DNA of 64,000 nt from Sulfurihydrogenibium subterraneum DSM 15120 (GCF_000619805.1 NZ_JHUV01000009.1:1-64000); one strand, 5' to 3'. Shown: positions 31,853-41,284, numbered from the stretch's first letter. The notes: generated by a model not told the origin, from the letters alone. Numbers and translations are program-made.

Positions 31853-32553
31853 TAGAAAATCTGTATAAAATTCCTAATCACGTTGCTATTATTATGGACG
31901 GAAACGGGAGATGGGCTAAAAGAAGAGGTCTTGAAAGGATATATGGACACAAAGAAGGTGTAAAGGCAGTAGAGAGAGCTATAAAGTTTGCTAAAAAAGT
32001 AGGAATAAAATATTTAACCCTTTTTGCATTTTCCACAGAAAACTGGCAAAGACCTACAGATGAAGTAAATGCAATAATGTCTTTACTTGTAGAATACATT
32101 AACGAAAAAATTCCTATGCTTTTAGAAAATGATGTAAAACTAATTTTTATGGGAAAAAAGGAAGGTCTTTGGGACAGTGTTTTACAAGCAATGGAAAAAG
32201 GAGAGAAAGAAACGGCACACTGTAGTAGTTTAACGGTAGTTATAGCCCTAAATTACAGTGGTAAAACGGAGATTTTAGATGCTGTTAATAAAATTTTAAA
32301 ATCTAAGGTTGATAGTATAGATGAAGAGACTTTCAGACAATTTTTTTACAGACCTGAAATTCCCGACCCTGATTTGTTAATTAGAACAAGTGGAGAAAAG
32401 AGAATATCTAACTTCCTACTGTGGCAACTTGCCTACACTGAACTTTACTTTACAGATGTTTTATGGCCAGACTTTGATGAAGAAGAATTTTTAAAAGCCC
32501 TTTACGATTACCAGAGCAGAGAAAGAAGGTTTGGTAAAGTTTTAAATGAATGA
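31849..32553 (+). CDS. uppS: Undecaprenyl diphosphate synthase (cis-prenyltransferase)
   Basis: UppS makes the C55 lipid carrier for peptidoglycan and glycan export. The 234-residue protein has the diphosphate-binding IIMDGNGRWAKRRG (Asp17), the substrate-binding TLFAFSTENWQRP, and the C-terminal DLLIRTSGEKRISNFLLWQ signature. It overlaps cpoB and cdsA by 4 and 8 nt. The uppS-cdsA order is the widespread bacterial arrangement. Confidence 0.95.
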   Translation: MIENLYKIPNHVAIIMDGNGRWAKRRGLERIYGHKEGVKAVERAIKFAKKVGIKYLTLFAFSTENWQRPTDEVNAIMSLLVEYINEKIPMLLENDVKLIFMGKKEGLWDSVLQAMEKGEKETAHCSSLTVVIALNYSGKTEILDAVNKILKSKVDSIDEETFRQFFYRPEIPDPDLLIRTSGEKRISNFLLWQLAYTELYFTDVLWPDFDEEEFLKALYDYQSRERRFGKVLNE

Positions 32554-33328
32554 ACTTTTAAAAAGAATTTTATCAGCTTTAATTCTCTCTATTTTAGTAA
32601 TTGTTGGAATTATATATTTACCTGTTTCAGCTGTTAAGATAGCTATCTCACTTATAACAGTTTTGTGTATTTACGAAGTTTTTAAGTTACTTGATAAAAA
32701 GTTGACAGGCATTTACAGTAAACAAGTCTTATTTGTTAGCTTTCTATCTTCTATTTCTCTTTTGTTTTTTTCTTTTTATCTATCAATTATGATTATTACC
32801 CTTTACAGCTTCTTTACAGCTGTTAAAAAGTATGATTTAAATTATTTAAGCTACAGTATTTTTGGATTTTTCTACGGTGTTTTTTTTCCATCTTCTTTGG
32901 GACTTCTTGCGAGTATTGATAAAAATCTTTTGTTTGTTTTATTTAGCGTTGTCTGGACTGGAGATACTCTTGCTTACTTTGTAGGTAAAAACTTTGGTAA
33001 AAATAAACTATCTCCAATTTTATCTCCTAAAAAGACTTGGGAAGGAGCTGTTGGAAGTTTTTTAGGGTCGGTTGTTGGAGGGTTTTTAGCTATAAAATTT
33101 TTTAATTTTCAAATTTACTGGATAATTCCTGTTGTAGTTTCTGCTGTTTTACTTCAGGTAGGAGACTTGTTTGAAAGCTTTATAAAAAGGCAAGTAAATG
33201 TTAAAGATTCTTCAAACTTAATTCCAGGTCATGGAGGAATATTAGACAGAATAGACTCTCTTATTTTTGCCTCAGCTGTATTTTTTATGTTTTATGAGTT
33301 GTTAAAGTCTTTTTCCATTGCATCTTGA
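32546..33328 (+). CDS. cdsA: Phosphatidate cytidylyltransferase
   Basis: CdsA makes CDP-diacylglycerol from phosphatidate and CTP, the entry to phospholipid head-group synthesis. The 260-residue protein has about eight membrane helices, SPKKTWEGAVGSFLG in the middle and the family signature LIPGHGGILDRIDSL near the C-terminus (metal-binding Asp residues). It overlaps uppS upstream by 8 nt. Its last 37 bp overlap the convergent DUF29 gene. Confidence 0.95.
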   Translation: MNELLKRILSALILSILVIVGIIYLPVSAVKIAISLITVLCIYEVFKLLDKKLTGIYSKQVLFVSFLSSISLLFFSFYLSIMIITLYSFFTAVKKYDLNYLSYSIFGFFYGVFFPSSLGLLASIDKNLLFVLFSVVWTGDTLAYFVGKNFGKNKLSPILSPKKTWEGAVGSFLGSVVGGFLAIKFFNFQIYWIIPVVVSAVLLQVGDLFESFIKRQVNVKDSSNLIPGHGGILDRIDSLIFASAVFFMFYELLKSFSIAS

Positions 33329-33783
33329 TAAGAGTATGGACTTTCTGTGGGTATGTTAAAATCGTCAGGATTGTAATTATTGTTTATAAGCCATATTTTT
33401 AATCTTCCTCTTGCTAAAATCCAAGCAGTTTTTAGTTCATTAGGTAATTTACTTTTTAAACTTGGATATCTCTCAAAGAGAATATGTATTCTAACTCTGG
33501 AATTTTTTATGCTCTTTATCCAAGATTTTCCTGCATTTTCTCCACCAGCTAAGCCTCTAAAGTTATCAAGTTTATACATATGTTCTAAAATAACCGCTAG
33601 GAAGCTTATACAGGCATCTAAATCTCTTCTTCCCATATCTTCTATTTCCTCTATCAAATTGTCCCAATCTACAAGCTCGTAAGATTTTTCTTTGAGAAAT
33701 CTCAAGTTAATCTCTACCCACAGTGGAAAATCTTTATTATAAAGCTGTTTTAACTCTTCTTTTGAAACATATAGTGTTTTCAT
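33292..33783 (-). CDS. DUF29-family protein
   Basis: The 163-residue cytosolic protein matches the DUF29 pattern: DFPLWVEINLRFLKEKSYELVDWDNLIEEIEDMGR at the start (positions about 18-52), LEHMYKLDN, RAGK-like SWIKSIKNSRVRI, and a C-terminal AW-containing helix. The function of DUF29 is unknown; copies are common in cyanobacteria and Aquificales. It overlaps cdsA tail-to-tail by 37 bp, which suggests it arrived or was extended at this site. It follows mqnC by 9 nt. Confidence 0.8.
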   Translation of the reverse strand: MKTLYVSKEELKQLYNKDFPLWVEINLRFLKEKSYELVDWDNLIEEIEDMGRRDLDACISFLAVILEHMYKLDNFRGLAGGENAGKSWIKSIKNSRVRIHILFERYPSLKSKLPNELKTAWILARGRLKIWLINNNYNPDDFNIPTESPYSYQDAMEKDFNNS

Positions 33784-33792
33784 ACTTTACCC

Positions 33793-34872
33793 TCAATTAA
33801 ACACTTTCACTATGTTGTAGTAGGTGTCCCTTTGGGCTGGGATAAAGCCTGCGTCTTTTATCTGTTTTGCCATTTTTTCAGGTCTTGGACTTGATACTTT
33901 AAATCCTGTAGATGCTACCACATTTTCCTCAATCATAGTGCTTCCAAGGTCGTTAGATCCAAACCTTAAACCTGTCTGTCCTATCTTCATAGTTTGAGTT
34001 ACGTGGGAAGATTGGATATTATCAAAGTTGTCAAGATAAATTCTTGAAATTGCTAAAACTTTTAGATACCATACAGAAGTTGCAGGTTCTAAATGGTCTA
34101 ACATTGTATTGCCTTTTTGAAAAGTCCAAGGTATAAACGCAGTAAAACCTCCTGTTTGGTCTTGGAGCTGTCTGACATTTTCAAGATGCTGTATTATGTG
34201 TTTCGGTTTTTCAACGTGTCCAAACATCATCGTTGCTGTAGACCTCATTCCAAGCTCGTGAGCTGTTCTGTGAACTTCAAGCCACTGGGCTGTAGTTGTT
34301 TTATTTGAAGATATTAAAACTCTAACTTCATCGGACAGAATTTCAGCTCCCCCACCCGGTAAAGACATAAGGCCTGCTTCTTTTAACTTTTCAAGAACTT
34401 GTTTTATACTCATTTTTTCTAACTTAGCAATATAGTTAATTTCAGTTGCAGATAAAGAGTGAATCTGTATCTGTGGAAATCTTTCTTTTATCCTTGAAAA
34501 TAGTTCTACGTAAAAATCTAATCTTAAGTCTGGGTTTAGTCCCCCTTGCATTAAAAGAGTAGTTCCTCCCCAGTCTACAAGTTCCTGTATTTTTGCAAAT
34601 ATTTCGTCAAGGTCAAGTACGTAAGCATCTTTGTCAGATTTTCTTCTCTGAAAGGCACAGAACTTACATCCCGCAACGCATATATTTGTATAGTTAATAT
34701 TCCTATCTACAACAAATGTGGCTATGTTATCTGGATGTTTTTTCTGCCTTACAAAATCTGCAAGTCTTCCAAGGGTTAAAAGGTCATAGTTTTCCAGCAT
34801 ATACAGAGCTTCTTCTGGAGTTATCCTTTCTCCTTCTAAAACTTTATCAATTAAAACTTTTTCTTTAAGCAT
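33793..34872 (-). CDS. mqnC: Cyclic dehypoxanthinyl futalosine synthase
   Basis: MqnC is the radical SAM enzyme that cyclises dehypoxanthinyl futalosine in the futalosine route to menaquinone. The 359-residue protein has the 4Fe-4S motif CVAGCKFC (Cys65, Cys69, Cys72). The GGTTLLMQGGLNPDL and MSLPGGGAEILSDEVR segments are typical of MqnC/MqnE/CofH. The SHVTQTMKIGQTGLRFGSNDLGSTM ending (34 residues from it are family-typical) fits MqnC better than CofH. It overlaps the upstream dehydrogenase gene by 8 nt. Confidence 0.88.
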   Translation of the reverse strand: MLKEKVLIDKVLEGERITPEEALYMLENYDLLTLGRLADFVRQKKHPDNIATFVVDRNINYTNICVAGCKFCAFQRRKSDKDAYVLDLDEIFAKIQELVDWGGTTLLMQGGLNPDLRLDFYVELFSRIKERFPQIQIHSLSATEINYIAKLEKMSIKQVLEKLKEAGLMSLPGGGAEILSDEVRVLISSNKTTTAQWLEVHRTAHELGMRSTATMMFGHVEKPKHIIQHLENVRQLQDQTGGFTAFIPWTFQKGNTMLDHLEPATSVWYLKVLAISRIYLDNFDNIQSSHVTQTMKIGQTGLRFGSNDLGSTMIEENVVASTGFKVSSPRPEKMAKQIKDAGFIPAQRDTYYNIVKVFN

Positions 34873-35893
34873 TTACATTTGCCTCTACTTTGTTTTTAGG
34901 ATTTCCTTCTAAGTAAGATTTAAGGTTATCTAATGTTATATCAAGTATTCTATATAAAGCATCTTTTGTGTTATAGGCGTTATGGGGTGATACTATAACG
35001 TTTTCTGAATGTAATACGTAAAAAGATTCTAACGCTTTTTTTAGTTTTATTGCAGGAATATCATCTCTTTTTAGATACTCTTCTTCTATTAAAACTTCTT
35101 CAGCTTCAAATGTATCTAAACCTACTCCACCTGCAAGTCTACCTTCTTTAAGCGCTTGAACAATAGCCTCCATCTCAACGACAGGACCTCGAGAAGTGTT
35201 TACAAGCATTGCATCAAGTTTCATAAGTTTAATGTTAAATCTATTTATAAGATGATGAGTAGATTTGTTATAAGGAACGTGTAATGTGACTATATCAGAC
35301 ATTCTAAGTAAATCTTCAAGTCCTACGTACTCAACACCGTATTTATCTATCAACTCTTTATCTTTATACCTATCATAAACAAGTATTTTCATACCAAAGC
35401 CGTATGCAATCCTTATAACGTGTTTTCCTATTCTTCCTGCTCCGATTACGCCGATAGTTTTCCCCATCAAATCTATTCCTGTTAAACCATCCCTTGAAAA
35501 TATACCTTTTGAAGTCCTTTCTATCATTGGTTTAAACTTCCTTGCAAGTGCAAGAATTAAGGCAAAAGTGTACTCTGCAACTGTATTGTTTCCGTACCCA
35601 GGAACGTTGCAAACAGTTATGCTATTTTTTGATGTGTATTCAACGTCTATATGGTCGTATCCAGTAGAACGGGTTATAATAAGTTTTAAATTGGCCATCT
35701 TACTTAAAACGTCTTTATTAAGTTTTGAGTATATAAACACTATAGCCACATCTATATTTTTGTAAAGCTCTACATTTGTATCATCAAGAGGTTCTTTTGT
35801 AAATTCAACTTCAACATCTAATCCCATGTCTTTTATCTTCTTTTCTAGATAAAGTCTTTCCCAATCTTCTACTTCAAAAAAGTGAACTTTCAT
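34865..35893 (-). CDS. D-2-hydroxyacid dehydrogenase (D-lactate dehydrogenase-like)
   Basis: I use ATG 35893, with GGAGG 7 nt upstream; the TTG two codons earlier is too close to that site. The 342-residue NAD-dependent enzyme has the Rossmann motif GVIGAGRIGKH, catalytic Arg in NTSRGPVV, Glu near LDTFEAEEV and His in LHSENVIVSPHNA, all typical of D-isomer-specific 2-hydroxyacid dehydrogenases. The substrate (lactate, glyoxylate or other) cannot be fixed. TATAAT lies about 30 nt upstream, and it overlaps mqnC by 8 nt. Confidence 0.87.
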   Translation of the reverse strand: MKVHFFEVEDWERLYLEKKIKDMGLDVEVEFTKEPLDDTNVELYKNIDVAIVFIYSKLNKDVLSKMANLKLIITRSTGYDHIDVEYTSKNSITVCNVPGYGNNTVAEYTFALILALARKFKPMIERTSKGIFSRDGLTGIDLMGKTIGVIGAGRIGKHVIRIAYGFGMKILVYDRYKDKELIDKYGVEYVGLEDLLRMSDIVTLHVPYNKSTHHLINRFNIKLMKLDAMLVNTSRGPVVEMEAIVQALKEGRLAGGVGLDTFEAEEVLIEEEYLKRDDIPAIKLKKALESFYVLHSENVIVSPHNAYNTKDALYRILDITLDNLKSYLEGNPKNKVEANVNA

Positions 35894-35925
35894 AGTCAAC
35901 CCTCCTTGGGTTTTACTTTATTATA

Positions 35926-36861
35926 CTATAAATGTACTGATTCTAAATCTAAAAACACCATTATAAATCTATCTAATCCTAGTGAAGCTCCTGCTGACTG
36001 AGGAAGATTTTTAACGGTTTGAATAAACTCTGTGTCTAAAGGATAGTCAAATCCTTCTTTCTTTTTAATTTCTATATCTTTAAGTAGTCTTTTTTCTAAC
36101 TCTTGTGGGTTGTTTAACTCATCATAACCGTTTACAAGCTCTATACCGTGTATATAAGCTTCAAACCTTTTTCCTTTACCATTTTCTACTTTTGCAAAGG
36201 CTGAAAGCTGTGGCGGATAATCGTATACAAAAATTGGTTTTTCTAATCCTAAATTTGGCTCTACATAGAAAGCGTATATATGAAAAAATAACTCTTCCCA
36301 GTTATCACTTCCTTTAAAGTAAGGTTCATTTTGTTTTAAAAACTCATTCATCTTTTCAATGTTATCAGGATATATTTTTGTGTACCTGTAAAAAGCATCA
36401 TCTACTGTTATTTTTTCCCAGTTTGTTAAATCGTAGTTTTTCCCTTTATAAGTAATAAAAGGTTTTCTATACAAAGATATTGCTGTTTCTATGAATATGT
36501 TTTTAGTGTCTTCCATTAGGTCTTCAAGGTTGTAATTTACTCTGTACCATTCAAGCATCGTAAACTCTATCTTATGCTTGTAAGAGCCTTCAAAATTTCT
36601 AAAGACTTTTGTTATTTGAAAAATGTCTGACTTTATTTGAGAGATGATTTTTTTCATTTTAGGCTCAGGAGATGTATGAAGAAACTTTCTTATCTTTTCT
36701 TTTTTTTCATTGAAAACAAAAAGTTCTACTGGATATATATTACTATCTAAGTTGGGATAGTCTAATAGAATGTCTGTGAAAACCTCTATTGCACCTGTTT
36801 TGTAAAAATAATCTCTGATAGACTGGTATATTTTGGATTTTTTTTCAAAGATCTCTTTCAT
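35926..36861 (-). CDS. epmA: EF-P beta-lysylation ligase-like class II synthetase
   Basis: EpmA attaches (R)-beta-lysine to a lysine of elongation factor P. The 311-residue protein is a class II LysRS catalytic core without an anticodon-binding domain: FLHTSPEPKMKK, QITKVFRNFEG, EFTMLEWYR (motif 2) and AGASLGLDRFIM (motif 3). Full-length lysS is separate (42502-44235), which supports EpmA rather than a tRNA synthetase. efp and epmB are not in the window. It follows rpmA across a hairpin with a weak T-run. Confidence 0.88.
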   Translation of the reverse strand: MKEIFEKKSKIYQSIRDYFYKTGAIEVFTDILLDYPNLDSNIYPVELFVFNEKKEKIRKFLHTSPEPKMKKIISQIKSDIFQITKVFRNFEGSYKHKIEFTMLEWYRVNYNLEDLMEDTKNIFIETAISLYRKPFITYKGKNYDLTNWEKITVDDAFYRYTKIYPDNIEKMNEFLKQNEPYFKGSDNWEELFFHIYAFYVEPNLGLEKPIFVYDYPPQLSAFAKVENGKGKRFEAYIHGIELVNGYDELNNPQELEKRLLKDIEIKKKEGFDYPLDTEFIQTVKNLPQSAGASLGLDRFIMVFLDLESVHL

Positions 36862-36866
36862 AGATT

Positions 36867-36887
36867 AAAGCGGGCTTACTAGCCCGC
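36867..36887 (-). terminator. Terminator-like hairpin after rpmA
   Basis: A 7-bp GC-rich stem (GCGGGCT/AGCCCGC; 36870-36876 and 36881-36887) with a 4-nt loop is followed by only three T on the minus strand. It probably reduces, rather than stops, transcription into epmA. Confidence 0.6.
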
Positions 36888-36893
36888 AAGAGT

Positions 36894-37151
36894 TTAACTT
36901 TCTACAGGATATACGCTTACAACTTTTTTACCTTTAGATGTTTCAAACTTAACTTTTCCATCAATTAAGGCAAAGAGAGTGTAATCTTTTCCCATTCCAA
37001 CATTTTTACCGGGATATACCTTTGTTCCTCTCTGTCTTATTAGAATGTTACCTGCTCTTACAACCTGCCCATCGTATCTTTTAACTCCAAGGCGTTTAGA
37101 TATACTATCACGACCGTTACGTGTTGAACCACCACTTGCCTTTGATGCCAT
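36894..37151 (-). CDS. rpmA: Ribosomal protein bL27
   Basis: This 85-residue protein has the bL27 N-terminus [16 protein letters not shown], whose tail reaches the peptidyl-transferase centre, and continues with [19 protein letters not shown]. Length is standard. It follows rplU by 12 nt with a good ribosome-binding site, the usual rplU-rpmA arrangement. Confidence 0.97.
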   Translation of the reverse strand: MASKASGGSTRNGRDSISKRLGVKRYDGQVVRAGNILIRQRGTKVYPGKNVGMGKDYTLFALIDGKVKFETSKGKKVVSVYPVES

Positions 37152-37163
37152 ATCATTTCCTCC

Positions 37164-37454
37164 TTAAGCTATTTCTTCAATCTTTAATAAAGTAAAGGGT
37201 TGTCTGTGTCCGTTTAATCTTTTGTAGTTCTTCTTCCTTTTGTATTTGAATACTAAAACTTTTTTGTGTTTTCCGTGTTTTAATACAGTTGCCTTTACTG
37301 TACCTTCTGTTTTCAAGTTTCCTTGATCATCTTTTACACATATAGCAGGGATCTCTATCTTGTCCCCTTCGTTAGCACAAAGCTTTTCAACCTTTAAAAG
37401 TGCTCCTGACTCAACTTTATACTGCTTTCCACCTGTCTTTATAACAGCGTACAT
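37164..37454 (-). CDS. rplU: Ribosomal protein bL21
   Basis: I use ATG 37454, which has GGAGG 6 nt upstream and gives the family N-terminus MYAVIKTGGKQYKVESG. The longer ORF would add 33 unrelated residues. The 96-residue protein ends in the typical KRKKNYKRLNGHRQPFT region that binds 23S rRNA. It precedes rpmA. Confidence 0.97.
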   Translation of the reverse strand: MYAVIKTGGKQYKVESGALLKVEKLCANEGDKIEIPAICVKDDQGNLKTEGTVKATVLKHGKHKKVLVFKYKRKKNYKRLNGHRQPFTLLKIEEIA

Positions 37455-37503
37455 AAATGCCTCCTTTTTCTGGAATGTTAGATTAGATAGTATATCACAA
37501 AAC

Positions 37504-39303
37504 TTATTCTTGTAGCAACATCTTTGCAACAGATTCAAAATCGTATAAATCATTACTTATTTTATCAACATTTTTAAAGTCAGTTGCTTCAAATAGTGAT
37601 ATATACTCATCTTTAAGTTTAGACACTATAAAGTCGTAAGCTTGTTTTTCTTTTGTTATAAACGGAACGTCAAATTTTGCGTCTTTTATTACATGGAAAA
37701 GCTGAATCTTTTGAGTATCGTGATCTATAAATGAGTAATAAGAGTAGTCTCCCATGATTATTCCTTCAAAATTTTTCCAGAGTTTATAAAATTCTCTATA
37801 AAACACAGGATAAAGCTTATCTAAATTTTTAAAATAAACTATATCAAAACCTGACAAGTTTTCTATCAGTAAAGAGTCTGGACTTTGAATAGATTCACAA
37901 GGTATTACAATGTAGGTTTTAGATGATAAACCTACCTCTAAGTCGTTTAAAAGGTAATTTAAAAGGTATCCTGTAAATGCAGTATCTTGCGTTCTTAAAA
38001 TTAATCTGTTTTTTCTACCACTACCAACTTTTTTAAATTCTTCAATTAAGTCTACAAAGCTTCCTGTTTCTGGAAAGGCCTTTTTACAGTTTATCGTGTA
38101 GTTTACTGGTGAAGGAGTTCTTAAAAATGGTTTTATCTTCAAAGCTGACAGTATTTTATTAACGAAAAATACTATCTCATTTAAGAATTCAACCGCTTCA
38201 TTTAAAGACATTCCAAATCTTCTGAGTTTGTTGTAAAGTATATATCCACTTTTTTTATCGTTGTAAACAAGATAGTTTAAACCTAAAAATATTAAGTAAA
38301 AGATATAAGCTCTTTTTAAGTTTCTGTTAGAGAGATTTAACTGCTGAGATTGTAAGGACAGTTGAGGGTTAAGGATTAAATGTGCCAGCTTATAACTGTC
38401 GTTTACTTCAACTAAAAATTTAAATCTTCTATTTAGGAAATCTTTATTCATAGATAAAAAATCTTCTCCAAAAAAGACTTTCTCATAAATCCTTGTTATG
38501 TAAGAGTAAAGTTTTACAGTGTTTTTTATTAGTTTTTTATATTTTTCATCTTTTTTTGCAAATAGGATAACGGAAGAAGATATAAGCTCAAGTAAAAGTA
38601 AAAGCAAGCCTGCTTTCTTTTTAGGTTGAAAAGATATTAAAGGTGGGAGTTTCTTAAAAAGCTCTACTTTAGTTAAATTAACTTGATTAAATTCTTCAAA
38701 GTCTGGAAGTGGAGATTTGTAAGTGGTTATAAACAGTTCAAAATACTGATAAACTAACTTTTTTAATTTTTCTAAACCAATTCTTGATATAGCTGTTGGT
38801 AAGTCTTTTATTTCTTCAACAGCTCCTTCTGAAATAGAATTCGCCGTTTCAATTATCTTATTTTTTAATAACGTTAAAGGATTGATTAAAAAAGCTAAAC
38901 TTTCTGCATCTGTGTTAGGGTCGTCAACTTCTGCTAAAAGGTTTATAAGGTTGATAAATTCGGGAGATAAATTTATACTGTCAAAATCCTTCTCTGATAT
39001 AGAGTACTTTTTAGTTGTTGAAAAGGTTTTTAAGTATTTTGTATTTTTCTTTATAAACTCTACATCTTCAAAATCTTGTTTAAAAACAAGGTCAATCCGT
39101 GTTTCTGTTATCTCTTTTACAAAGCATCTATACTCTTTTCCATTTATTTTAACTGGAATAGTTAAACCTTCTTGAATTAGGTTTGTTTTTTTATCTGTTT
39201 TTATTCTAAGTAGAGTTTTTGATATAAACTCAGCGTATCCGTAGTCTTCTATCTTTATGTTTTCTAAATAATACTTATCCCAGCGTAATTCAAACTCTTC
39301 CAT
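37504..39303 (-). CDS. Uncharacterised protein with an HDOD-like domain (599 aa)
   Basis: I do not recognise the whole protein. Residues about 35-85 look like a small beta domain, perhaps PilZ-like (GLTIPVKINGKEYRCFVKE). Residues about 112-190 resemble an HDOD signalling domain: LINLLAEVDDPN, FLINPLTLLKNKIIETANS and AISRIGLEKLKKLV. HDOD domains are catalytically dead relatives of HD hydrolases found in motility and stress signalling. The middle (200-380) is helical, and the last 170 residues carry alternating hydrophobic strands (ILRTQDTAFTGYLL, GFDIVYFKNLDKLY) without a clear nucleotide-binding loop. No signal peptide or membrane helix is evident. GAGG precedes the ATG. It ends 49 nt before rplU. 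Confidence 0.6.
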   Translation of the reverse strand: MEEFELRWDKYYLENIKIEDYGYAEFISKTLLRIKTDKKTNLIQEGLTIPVKINGKEYRCFVKEITETRIDLVFKQDFEDVEFIKKNTKYLKTFSTTKKYSISEKDFDSINLSPEFINLINLLAEVDDPNTDAESLAFLINPLTLLKNKIIETANSISEGAVEEIKDLPTAISRIGLEKLKKLVYQYFELFITTYKSPLPDFEEFNQVNLTKVELFKKLPPLISFQPKKKAGLLLLLLELISSSVILFAKKDEKYKKLIKNTVKLYSYITRIYEKVFFGEDFLSMNKDFLNRRFKFLVEVNDSYKLAHLILNPQLSLQSQQLNLSNRNLKRAYIFYLIFLGLNYLVYNDKKSGYILYNKLRRFGMSLNEAVEFLNEIVFFVNKILSALKIKPFLRTPSPVNYTINCKKAFPETGSFVDLIEEFKKVGSGRKNRLILRTQDTAFTGYLLNYLLNDLEVGLSSKTYIVIPCESIQSPDSLLIENLSGFDIVYFKNLDKLYPVFYREFYKLWKNFEGIIMGDYSYYSFIDHDTQKIQLFHVIKDAKFDVPFITKEKQAYDFIVSKLKDEYISLFEATDFKNVDKISNDLYDFESVAKMLLQE

Positions 39304-39384
39304 TTTTTCCTCATTTAATAATGATTTTACAAAATTTTGGCATATATTTATTTTTTAAGATTATATCATAACAGGTGATACACA

Positions 39385-40407
39385 ATGAAAGTACAAGCAT
39401 GGTTATCAGAAAAAAGGAAAGAAAATAAAGTTTTATGTAAAGCATGTTCTCAAAGGTGTGTTTTAGATGTTGGAGAGTATGGTAAATGTGGTATAAGAAA
39501 AAACGAGGATGGTCAGCTTTACTTAACAGTTTATGGCTTGGCAGCTGCCTATAATATAGACCCTATAGAAAAAAAACCATTATTCCATTTTCTACCCAGT
39601 ACAGATATTCTATCCGTTGGAACTGTAGGATGTAATTTTAGTTGTAAATTCTGTCAAAACTGGGAGATTTCTCAATATCCGAAAGAGCATAACTTTGATG
39701 TTTTTGGCGAAAATCTTATCCCACAAACCATTGTAAATATAGCAAAAACTCAGAATATTCCTTCTATAGCTTTTACCTATAACGAGCCGGTAGTTGTTTT
39801 TGAGTATGCTTACGACACATTTAAACTTGCTAAAGAGTACGGTATTAAAACTGTTTTTGTTAGTAGCGGTTATGAAACCAAAGAAGCTCTTGACACTATA
39901 AGACCTTATTTAGATGCGGCAAACATAGATTTAAAAGCTTTTACAGATAAATTTTACAGAGAAATCTGTGGTGCAAGATTAAAACCAGTTTTAGAGGCTA
40001 TAGAATACGCATACAAATTGGGTATATGGATAGAGATTACAACTTTAATAATACCAGGAGAAAATGATAGTAAAGAAGAGTTAAGAGATATAGCAAGATT
40101 TATAGCATCTATAGATAAAGATATTCCTTGGCATATATCAAAATTTTACCCTATGTATAAGATGAAAGACCATCCACCTACACCTATATCTAAACTTATT
40201 GAGGCTTACGATATAGGAAAAGAAGAAGGATTAAACTATGTATACGTAGGAAATGTATTAGATGAAGATAGAGAGTCAACCTACTGTCCAAACTGTAATT
40301 TTAAAGTTATAGAAAGGTCTGGATACGTTGGACAGTTTGTTAAAAACCACCTTGTAGATGGTAAATGTACTAAATGTGCTACTGCTATAAAAGGAGTTTG
40401 GAAATAA
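39385..40407 (+). CDS. AmmeMemoRadiSam system radical SAM enzyme
   Basis: A 340-residue radical SAM protein with the 4Fe-4S motif CNFSCKFC (Cys83, Cys87, Cys90). An N-terminal cysteine set (CKACSQRC, GKCGIRKN) and a C-terminal zinc-ribbon-like pair (YCPNCNF, CTKCATA) flank the core. This layout is characteristic of the AmmeMemoRadiSam family, whose partners are AMMECR1- and MEMO-domain proteins; neither partner is encoded nearby. Substrate and reaction are not established. Older annotation calls these pyruvate-formate-lyase activating enzymes. AGGTG precedes the ATG. It is divergent from the 599-aa gene and directly convergent with the leuS fragment. Confidence 0.87.
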   Translation: MKVQAWLSEKRKENKVLCKACSQRCVLDVGEYGKCGIRKNEDGQLYLTVYGLAAAYNIDPIEKKPLFHFLPSTDILSVGTVGCNFSCKFCQNWEISQYPKEHNFDVFGENLIPQTIVNIAKTQNIPSIAFTYNEPVVVFEYAYDTFKLAKEYGIKTVFVSSGYETKEALDTIRPYLDAANIDLKAFTDKFYREICGARLKPVLEAIEYAYKLGIWIEITTLIIPGENDSKEELRDIARFIASIDKDIPWHISKFYPMYKMKDHPPTPISKLIEAYDIGKEEGLNYVYVGNVLDEDRESTYCPNCNFKVIERSGYVGQFVKNHLVDGKCTKCATAIKGVWK

Positions 40408-41265
40408 TCACTTAACTATAAGGTTTAAAATCTTTCCTTGAATAAATATAGTTTTAGTAATCTGTTTTCCTTCTGTCCATTTTTTAACATCGGGATTGTT
40501 TAAAGCTATATTTACAACATCTTCCTCAGTAGCATCTACTGGAACTTTTATTGTAGCTCTTAACTTTCCATTTATTTGAACTGGTATCTCTTTTTCTTTT
40601 TCTATCAGTAGATTCTCATCGTAGGTAGGATAAGGATAGTCTATAGTAAATCCGCTGTTGCCCAATTTATTCCAAAGATAATCTGCCATAAACGGAGTAA
40701 AAGGAGATATTAAAAGTATAAATTTTTCAAAAACTTCCCTTAGAACTTTAGAGTTTTTACTTTTGTAGTCATACAACTCATTTAGAAGCTCCATCATTGC
40801 AGCTATTGCCGTGTTAAACTGAAAGTTCTTCTCTATATCAGACTTTACTTTTTTAATAGTCCAGTGTAGTTTTTTCCTTATTTTTAAATCTTCTTCTGAT
40901 AAGTTTTTAAAGTCTTCTTCCGTATAAGATACATCTTTAACTAAATCTAAATGCTGAGTAATGTAGTTAAAAAATCTTTTTACAAATCTGTGAGCTCCTT
41001 CTATACCACTTTCTGTCCAGTCAAAGTTGTTTTCGGGAGGAGCTGCAAAAAGTGTGTAAAGTCTTACAGTATCAGCTCCGTATTTTTTTACCATTTCATC
41101 TGGGTCAACGGTGTTATGTTTTGATTTAGACATTTTGTCTGATTTTCCATAGGTTTCTTCAAGTTTTGATAAAATAGACGTATCTACTGCTAACTTTTCA
41201 AGTAAAAGCTTTGCATTATCATTTATATTTAGATGGTTTTCTTTTAAAAAGTCCTTTATTTTCAT
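40408..41265 (-). CDS. leuS: Leucyl-tRNA synthetase, separate C-terminal (beta) subunit
   Basis: The 285-residue protein contains only the C-terminal third of LeuRS: KMSKS loop at 44-48 (SDKMSKSKHN), the anticodon-binding helical domain, and the C-terminal IPVQINGKLRATIKV domain. Aquifex aeolicus is known to make LeuRS from two separately encoded chains of about 630 and 290 residues, so this is a genuine subunit, not a broken gene. The alpha-subunit gene is not in the window. It follows hfq by 19 nt and ends exactly at the convergent radical SAM gene. Confidence 0.92.
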   Translation of the reverse strand: MKIKDFLKENHLNINDNAKLLLEKLAVDTSILSKLEETYGKSDKMSKSKHNTVDPDEMVKKYGADTVRLYTLFAAPPENNFDWTESGIEGAHRFVKRFFNYITQHLDLVKDVSYTEEDFKNLSEEDLKIRKKLHWTIKKVKSDIEKNFQFNTAIAAMMELLNELYDYKSKNSKVLREVFEKFILLISPFTPFMADYLWNKLGNSGFTIDYPYPTYDENLLIEKEKEIPVQINGKLRATIKVPVDATEEDVVNIALNNPDVKKWTEGKQITKTIFIQGKILNLIVK

Positions 41266-41284
41266 TAAGGGTACCTCTTATATG

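Noticed and set aside
40408-41265. Truncated leuS pseudogene
   Set aside because: Aquificales are known to make LeuRS from two separately encoded chains, and this ORF matches the size and limits of the beta chain.
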